Positions 31,022 to 32,114 of a stretch of DNA of 32,114 bases are shown one piece after another. How positions within the stretch are numbered: the first letter of the stretch is position 1; every line of letters begins with the position of its first letter. The stretch covers positions 1 to 32,114 of the forward strand of contig JAHDWC010000023.1 in assembly GCA_023382575.1 (NCBI GenBank). Direction: 5' to 3'. The position numbers and the translations under genes were made by a program. Source of the DNA: Anaerolineales bacterium. GTDB lineage: Bacteria > Chloroflexota > Anaerolineae > Anaerolineales > Villigracilaceae. Under the pieces are notes generated by a model. It had not been told where the DNA came from. It ran no database searches and saw nothing but the letters and a program-made list of their open reading frames with translations.

Positions 31022-32114
31022 TTAGGCGGATTGAGTGAAGGCGATGAGGGCGTTGAGTTTTTCGAGAGCCTTGCCACTGATGAGCGCGGCTTCGGCTTCG
31101 GCGAGCGCGGATTTGAAATCGCCTGACTCGGCGGCGAGAGCGGCGGCGGTGTTGAGAAGGACGGCGTCGCGACGGGCGCCTGTGAGTTTATTGGAAAGGA
31201 TGTCTCTCATCATCTGCGCGGCTTGGTCGGGAGTGCCGCCACGAAGGTCTTGAACGGTGCAGGGCGCGAGACCGAGGTTGGCGGGGTTGAGGTCGTAGGT
31301 TTCGACGGTGCCGTTGCGAAGGTGACTGACGCGATTGACGCCCGTGGGATTGAGTTCGTCGAGACCGTTCGCGCCGTGGATGACAAGCGCGGCTTTGCTG
31401 CCGAGTTGATTGAGAACATGCGCGAGCGGCTCAGTGAGTTTGGCATCATAGACGCCCGTGAGTTGGATGCTGGCGCCCGCGGGGTTGGTGAGCGGACCGA
31501 GGACGTTGAAAATGGTGCGCTGACCCATCTCTTTGCGCGGACCGACGGCGTACTTCATGGCGGGATGAAACTTGGGCGCGAACATGAAGCCGATGCCAAC
31601 CTGCTCGATAGCGGCGGCAACTTTTTCGGGCGTGAGGTCGAGATTGACGCCGAGCGCGGAGAGAACGTCGGCGCTGCCACATTGAGAGGACGCGGCGCGA
31701 TTGCCATGCTTGGCAACTTTACGCCCTGTGCCTGCGAGGACGAATGCGGCGGCGGTGGAAATGTTGAAGGTATGCGCGCCGTCGCCGCCTGTGCCGACAA
31801 TGTCGTAGATGGGATCGGCGGCGTTGACGTTGACCTTCACCGCAACATTGCGCATGGCACGGACGGAACCTGTGATCTCGGGAATCGTTTCGCCTTTCAT
31901 GCGAAGCGCGGTGAGATAGGAACCGATCTGCGCGGGAGTCGCACCACCTGTCATGATGACGGTCATGGCTTCTTCGGCTTCGAGGTCGGTCAGGTCTGTG
32001 CGGTTGATGACCCTGGCAATGAATGGCTTGAGCATGACGGGTTCAGTCGTGGGCGGCGGAGCGATTTTTATATCAAGAAAGTTCTTGAGCAATTGCTTGC
32101 CGTGTTCGGTGAGA
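31022..32114 (-). CDS. trpD: TrpG-TrpD fusion, partial (5' end outside window); anthranilate phosphoribosyltransferase part complete
   Basis: The frame is open from the window edge to the stop at 31022. The first visible residues, LTEHGKQLLKNFLD, match the C-terminal end of TrpG glutamine amidotransferases. A short Pro/Thr linker (IKIAPPPTTEPV) leads straight into TrpD at MLKPFIARVIN (32035) with no stop between. The TrpD part transfers phosphoribose to anthranilate. It has IVGTGGDGAHTFNIST (PRPP site), AKHGNRAASSQCGSADVL, KFHPAMKYAVGPRKEMGQRT and NPAGASIQLTGVYD. So this appears to be a TrpG-TrpD polypeptide like that of E. coli. Only seven TrpG codons plus a partial one lie upstream of the TTG at 32092, so the TrpG call depends on the tail alone. 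A free-standing trpD with an upstream start cannot be fully excluded. Confidence 0.85.
   Translation of the reverse strand, partial: LTEHGKQLLKNFLDIKIAPPPTTEPVMLKPFIARVINRTDLTDLEAEEAMTVIMTGGATPAQIGSYLTALRMKGETIPEITGSVRAMRNVAVKVNVNAADPIYDIVGTGGDGAHTFNISTAAAFVLAGTGRKVAKHGNRAASSQCGSADVLSALGVNLDLTPEKVAAAIEQVGIGFMFAPKFHPAMKYAVGPRKEMGQRTIFNVLGPLTNPAGASIQLTGVYDAKLTEPLAHVLNQLGSKAALVIHGANGLDELNPTGVNRVSHLRNGTVETYDLNPANLGLAPCTVQDLRGGTPDQAAQMMRDILSNKLTGARRDAVLLNTAAALAAESGDFKSALAEAEAALISGKALEKLNALIAFTQSA

Overview
The window is a gene-dense bacterial chromosome segment with moderately high GC, almost entirely coding, with no RNA genes, insertion sequences or CRISPR array. The gene content and protein style suggest a member of the Chloroflexota, probably class Anaerolineae. 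The hints are an L34 with a C-terminal tail, a LipM-type octanoyltransferase, a serine/threonine kinase fused to a PQQ-type propeller, and short palindromic intergenic repeats. This placement is inference from style; no marker was aligned. Both ends cut genes: a CpaE-like ATPase at base 1 and a TrpG-TrpD reading frame at base 32114.

Left part (1-8019, all minus strand). A closely spaced series runs from a PfkB sugar kinase through ParA, ParB, a YtcJ-type amidohydrolase, two soluble histidine kinases (one with a GspE/MshE-like N-terminal domain, one with a GAF domain), an OmpR-type response regulator and the CpaE-like receiver/ATPase. PfkB appears to start from a leaderless promoter, and parA begins at a TTG overlapping the pfkB stop. 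Next (8061-11858, minus) is the conserved protein-biogenesis cluster rpmH-rnpA-yidD-yidC-khpB. It has a clear promoter at one end and a hairpin terminator at the other, with a BamB-like lipoprotein propeller inserted between yidD and yidC. An adenosine-deaminase-like enzyme, an M20 amidohydrolase and an Hsp20 chaperone follow (11855-14693).

Middle (14741-20639, minus). This is the most distinctive region. It looks like one transcription unit with a recognisable promoter and terminator, encoding a cytosolic Ser/Thr kinase with an eight-repeat PQQ propeller, a PP2C phosphatase, a J-domain/von Willebrand A fusion, a zinc-ribbon/FHA protein, an 80-residue unknown and an OmpR-type response regulator. 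It has a writer, an eraser, a phosphothreonine reader, a metal-dependent adhesion/scaffold protein with a chaperone-recruiting domain, and a transcriptional output. It resembles the known VWA-PP2C-kinase associations but adds a J domain, a propeller and a response regulator. Divergent from it are a metallophosphoesterase lacking one metal-ligand position and a ParB-fold protein of unknown role, then a DapA-family aldolase, LipM and a type I asparaginase (plus strand).

Right part (25225-32114, minus). A visibly AT-richer GT-C glycosyltransferase gene is followed by a trp operon read as trpGD-trpC-trpF-trpB-(membrane protein)-trpA. TrpG and TrpD appear fused in one frame. An unknown seven-helix-type membrane protein sits between trpB and trpA, and two junctions hold short palindromic or tandem repeats that run into the 3' ends of the genes.
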